From NCBI GenBank assembly GCA_045537065.1, contig JAZSOT010000076.1, positions 1 through 7,024 on the forward strand: a DNA stretch of 7,024 nt, written 5' to 3'. Below, in pieces: positions 5,357 through 7,024 of the stretch. The position numbers were made by a program, and so were the translations under genes. The stretch comes from RGIG8709 sp045537065. GTDB lineage: Bacteria > Bacillota > Clostridia > Monoglobales > Monoglobaceae. A model generated the notes under the pieces. That model was not told where the DNA came from. It saw nothing but the letters and a program-made list of their open reading frames with translations, and made no database searches. Each line of letters opens with the position of its first letter. The stretch's first letter is position 1.

Positions 5357-6655
5357 ATGGATAAACACGGAATAGATGTAAAAGCATATATACGAGAGAA
5401 AAAAGGATTGTACTATGTTTCTATTGTTTATGTAAATAGTGCAGGAAAAAGAAAGGACAAATCTTTTCCTACAAAACTACCCGTAAAAGGCAACAAGAAA
5501 AAAGCAGAACTTATGGCAAAAGAAATTTTGGAGAATTTTGAAATTCCGGTGGTTGATTTATACTTGCAAGATGCATCAGCAATAGGCGATTGTAAAGAAA
5601 TTAAGAAAAAAAGAAACATCGTATTGCCGAAAGAGTTGATTGAGCAGGTTGCTCTATCTGATTTGACAAAAGAGCAAGTGTCAGGGATGTTATTTGCGGA
5701 TTATTTGGAGAAGTATTTACCAATAGTAAAAAAAAGAGGAATTGAAGAAACAACATATTCATCATATGCGGGAAATGTTAAAAATCCGATAGGTCCTCAT
5801 TTTCGTAATAAGAATATTACTCTTGGCAAACTGACATCAAAGGATATTCAAGATTTTTACGATATTCAGCTTGAAAGAGTAACGGCAAATACTGTGATTC
5901 ACTATCACGCAATAATAAGATTAGCATTATGTTATGCAAGGAAAATGGGATATATAAAGGAAAATCCCATTGAAGAAGTGGAAAAACCTGAAAAAAACCG
6001 TTTTGTAGGTTCGTTTTATCAAAGTTCAGAGTTAAACAAAATTATTGAACTTACACGAGATACAAAATTGGAATTTGCAGTGATCTTCGGTGGCTTTTAT
6101 GGTTTGCGTAGAAGTGAGATTGTTGGACTAAGATGGTCTGCGATAGACTTTGAAAATAATGTTTTCTATGTTAATCATACTGTTACAACCCCGCAAGTTG
6201 ATGGAAAGAAGAAAATTATTGCAAAAGACAGAGCGAAAACCAAATCAAGTATCCGTGCATTACCACTTGATGAAAGTGTTAAGGCAAGATTGATTGAACA
6301 CAAACGCAAGCAGGAAATGTATCGTAAAAAGTTTAAGCGTTCTTATAGTAAGGAATGGCTTGACTACATAATGGTTGATGAATTAGGCGGATTGATTTTA
6401 CCGGATTATATTACATCTGCGTTTAGTAATTTATTAAAAGCAAATGGTCTAAGGCACATAAGATTTCATGATTTAAGACATACTTGTGCATCCTTGCTAT
6501 TAAATAAAGGCAAACAAAACGGAGTTACCTTAAAAGATATTCAGGTATGGCTCGGTCATAGCGATTTTTCTACAACAGCAAATATATATTCTCACTTAGA
6601 TGCTAATTCAAAAATATCATCACTTGATACACTTTCGGGCGTTGTTAATATATAA
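5357..6655 (+). CDS. int: Tyrosine-type site-specific integrase
   Basis: This complete 432-residue phage/ICE integrase cuts and joins attachment sites through a phosphotyrosine intermediate. It has an N-terminal arm-binding domain (about 1-65, VKAYIREKKGLYYVSIVY), a helical SAM-like core-binding domain (about 113-205) and a catalytic domain (about 220-425). The active-site set is complete: R251 in GLRRSEI, K296 in AKTKSSIR, H371 and R374 in HDLRHT, H401 in LGHS and the nucleophile Y411 in ANIYSH. The region between arm and core domains (about 66-112) is longer than in the smallest Tn916-type integrases. ATG 5357 follows TAAGGAGG (5337-5344) with a 12-base gap. The gene reads towards a tRNA-Ser locus 48 bases downstream, which fits an integrase that uses a tRNA gene as its attachment site. 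Confidence 0.96.
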   Translation: MDKHGIDVKAYIREKKGLYYVSIVYVNSAGKRKDKSFPTKLPVKGNKKKAELMAKEILENFEIPVVDLYLQDASAIGDCKEIKKKRNIVLPKELIEQVALSDLTKEQVSGMLFADYLEKYLPIVKKRGIEETTYSSYAGNVKNPIGPHFRNKNITLGKLTSKDIQDFYDIQLERVTANTVIHYHAIIRLALCYARKMGYIKENPIEEVEKPEKNRFVGSFYQSSELNKIIELTRDTKLEFAVIFGGFYGLRRSEIVGLRWSAIDFENNVFYVNHTVTTPQVDGKKKIIAKDRAKTKSSIRALPLDESVKARLIEHKRKQEMYRKKFKRSYSKEWLDYIMVDELGGLILPDYITSAFSNLLKANGLRHIRFHDLRHTCASLLLNKGKQNGVTLKDIQVWLGHSDFSTTANIYSHLDANSKISSLDTLSGVVNI

Positions 6656-6665
6656 TAGGGGAACG

Positions 6666-6697
6666 AAAAAGAGGTTTCCGTTTTATTGGAAACCTCT
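6666..6697 (-). terminator. Terminator of the tRNA-Ser gene, between it and int
   Basis: A perfect 10-bp stem (6670-6679 with 6688-6697) has an 8-base loop. On the minus strand the U-run (6666-6670) directly follows the stem, so it ends transcription leaving the tRNA. On the plus strand no T-run follows, so it may only weakly stop int transcripts. Confidence 0.75.
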
Positions 6698-6702
6698 GAA
6701 TG

Positions 6703-6793
6703 TGGCGGAGAGTTAGGGATTCGAACCCTAGGTTGGCTCATCACCAACACGAAATTTCGAGTTTCGCACCTTCGACCTCTCGGACAACTCTCC
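6703..6793 (-). tRNA. tRNA-Ser(CGA), complete
   Basis: The 91-base minus-strand gene folds fully. The 7-bp acceptor stem is GGAGAGT with ACTCTCC, then discriminator G and encoded CCA (6703-6705). The anticodon stem CGAAA/TTTCG has 5 of 5 pairs around loop CTCGAAA, giving anticodon CGA at 6757-6759, which reads serine codon UCG. The long variable arm has stem GTTGG/CCAAC, diagnostic of class II tRNAs, and the T-arm is AGGG-TTCGAAT-CCCT. Its 3' end faces the integrase. Its acceptor sequence (GGAGAGT) differs from that of the truncated tRNA-Ser further right (GGACAGG), so it is not a simple duplicate. Its place between int and the split host gene suggests that the element carries it. Confidence 0.94.
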
Positions 6794-6831
6794 TTATCTA
6801 TTTTGAACAGCTCGGAAAAAGAAAGAATATT

Positions 6832-6853
6832 TTTGGGAACTTTCTTTGGGAAC
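6832..6853. repeat. Direct repeat TTTGGGAAC x2, possible integrase arm sites
   Basis: TTTGGGAAC occurs at 6832-6840 and 6845-6853, a 13-base period. The core GGGAAC also occurs at 6659-6664, just after int. Short direct repeats near an element end are typical arm-type binding sites for the integrase N-terminal domain. No copies at the other end can be checked. Confidence 0.38.
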
Positions 6854-6903
6854 TGCTAAAAACGATAATATTAAATTTTTGAAAAATCCCCATAAAATAA
6901 GGG

Positions 6904-6926
6904 TTTGTGAAGGGTTTCGCCACAAA
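6904..6926. repeat. Small inverted repeat beside the tRNA junction
   Basis: TTTGTG (6904-6909) and CACAAA (6921-6926) are perfect inverted copies with an 11-base spacer. It lies on the putative element side of the split tRNA. The position resembles a tRNA variable arm, but no T-arm follows. It could be a protein-binding site. Confidence 0.3.
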
Positions 6927-6927
6927 T

Positions 6928-6963
6928 GGTCATAACAGATTTCGAGTCAGCCCCGTTATGACC
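6928..6963. repeat. Inverted repeat framing the putative attachment core
   Basis: GGTCATAAC (6928-6936) and GTTATGACC (6955-6963) are perfect 9-bp inverted copies separated by 18 bases, and the tRNA anticodon loop lies within the spacer. The right arm is part of the tRNA D-loop; the left arm is not tRNA-like. Tyrosine recombinases bind inverted half-sites around a 6-8 base crossover, so these may be the outer parts of the two core sites. Confidence 0.5.
6939..6947. other. Putative attachment core in the tRNA anticodon loop
   Basis: ATTTCGAGT (6939-6947) covers the anticodon loop of the truncated tRNA-Ser and also occurs in the complete tRNA-Ser (6754-6762). It is the point where tRNA homology ends, so it is the best candidate for the crossover. 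The equivalent site at the left end of the element is outside the window. Confidence 0.5.
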
Positions 6964-6979
6964 GCTTCGATACCTGTCC
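6939..6979 (-). pseudogene. tRNA-Ser(CGA), 5' half only, cut at the anticodon loop
   Basis: On the minus strand GGACAGG (acceptor 5' strand, 6973-6979), TA, a D-arm with GGTCATAACGG, half an anticodon stem GCTGA and the loop CTCGAAA (anticodon CGA at 6942-6944) follow the standard tRNA-Ser order. After the loop TC fits the stem, but the next base gives a T-T mismatch. No serine variable arm leading into a T-arm, no GGTTCGAAT T-loop and no CCTGTCC acceptor partner follow within 250 bases. The gene is therefore interrupted just after the anticodon loop. The most likely cause is integration of the element; the missing half should lie at its far end. Confidence 0.68.
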
Positions 6980-6991
6980 GTGTATATGTAA

Positions 6992-7012
6992 TTGCTCTGT
7001 TTTATAGAGCAA
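6992..7012. repeat. Short hairpin upstream of the truncated tRNA
   Basis: TTGCTCT (6992-6998) and AGAGCAA (7006-7012) form a perfect 7-bp stem with a 7-base loop and no T-run on either side. On the minus strand a weak promoter-like pair, TTTGCT and TACATA with a 17-base spacer, overlaps it just upstream of the truncated tRNA. This would be the host tRNA promoter region. Confidence 0.3.
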
Positions 7013-7024
7013 AACATACAATAA

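Larger units (their letters stand above)
1..6947. mobile_element. Right-hand part of an integrated element ending in a tRNA-Ser gene
   Basis: A tyrosine integrase and a small excisionase-like gene lie next to a tRNA locus, the usual layout of one end of an ICE or genomic island. The cargo to the left fits such an element: restriction enzyme, translesion polymerase, YolD-like protein and small regulators. The right boundary is placed in the anticodon loop of a truncated tRNA-Ser (6939-6979), because tRNA homology stops there. The left boundary is not visible; no second copy of the tRNA 3' half occurs in the window. No relaxase, coupling protein or replication gene is present here, so conjugative ability cannot be judged. 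That the left block belongs to the same element is inference. Confidence 0.55.

Noticed and set aside
6700..6882. A 60-codon plus-strand frame across the tRNA region
   Set aside because: It is the antisense of the tRNA-Ser gene; the VRDSNPR-type peptide is a familiar false translation of tRNA sequence.
6904..6926. TTTGTG/CACAAA as the variable arm of a complete second tRNA-Ser
   Set aside because: About eight extra bases separate it from the anticodon stem, and no T-arm or matching acceptor strand follows, so the second tRNA is not complete.
1..7024. CRISPR array or rRNA
   Set aside because: No regularly spaced repeats of CRISPR length and no rRNA-like conserved sequence were seen.

Overview
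The window looks like the right-hand end of an integrated mobile element (an ICE, integrative mobilizable element or genomic island) in a low-G+C Gram-positive bacterium, most likely a gut-type Clostridia (Lachnospiraceae or Oscillospiraceae grade). This rests on the A+T-rich coding sequence, strong AGGAGG-type ribosome binding sites, U-tailed hairpin terminators, and the Bacillota-type IreB-like and YolD-like proteins. No species can be named from the sequence alone.

Left block (1-3313, all on +). The C-terminal nuclease end of a type III restriction enzyme (Res subunit) enters from the left edge. It is followed closely by two overlapping small genes: an IreB-like protein (363-584) and an unrecognised helical 70-residue protein (577-789). 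Next come a complete Y-family translesion DNA polymerase (842-2365), a GNAT-family acetyltransferase (2396-2800) and a YolD-like protein (2843-3271), closed by a rho-independent terminator (3283-3313). Polymerase plus YolD is a recurrent pair on Bacillota mobile elements; the acetyltransferase between them is the unusual member.

Middle block (3314-5048). About 880 bases are mostly non-coding but highly structured. Two strong terminators (3614-3655, 3970-4018) are each overlapped by a short ORF with a Shine-Dalgarno-like sequence, which suggests leader-peptide or attenuator control. Three 10-bp-phased repeats and another possible leader ORF precede a small DeoR-type helix-turn-helix regulator (4193-4537). 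A second stretch (4538-5048) holds no convincing gene. It contains a G+C-richer segment and a 20-bp imperfect inverted repeat overlapping a possible promoter for xis.

Right block (5049-7024). An excisionase-like HTH protein (5049-5264) and a tyrosine integrase (5357-6655, own consensus-like promoter at 5271-5299) form the recombination module. On the minus strand, converging on int, lies a complete tRNA-Ser(CGA) with encoded CCA and its own terminator. About 145 bases further right lies only the 5' half of a second, different tRNA-Ser(CGA), which stops being tRNA-like just after the anticodon loop. The simplest reading is that the element integrated into the anticodon loop of a host tRNA-Ser(CGA), split it, and brought an intact isoacceptor gene as replacement. 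If so, the element boundary lies at about 6939-6947 and host DNA occupies the remaining bases. The other half of the split tRNA would lie beyond the left edge. This tRNA disruption-and-replacement arrangement is the most interesting observation in the window.
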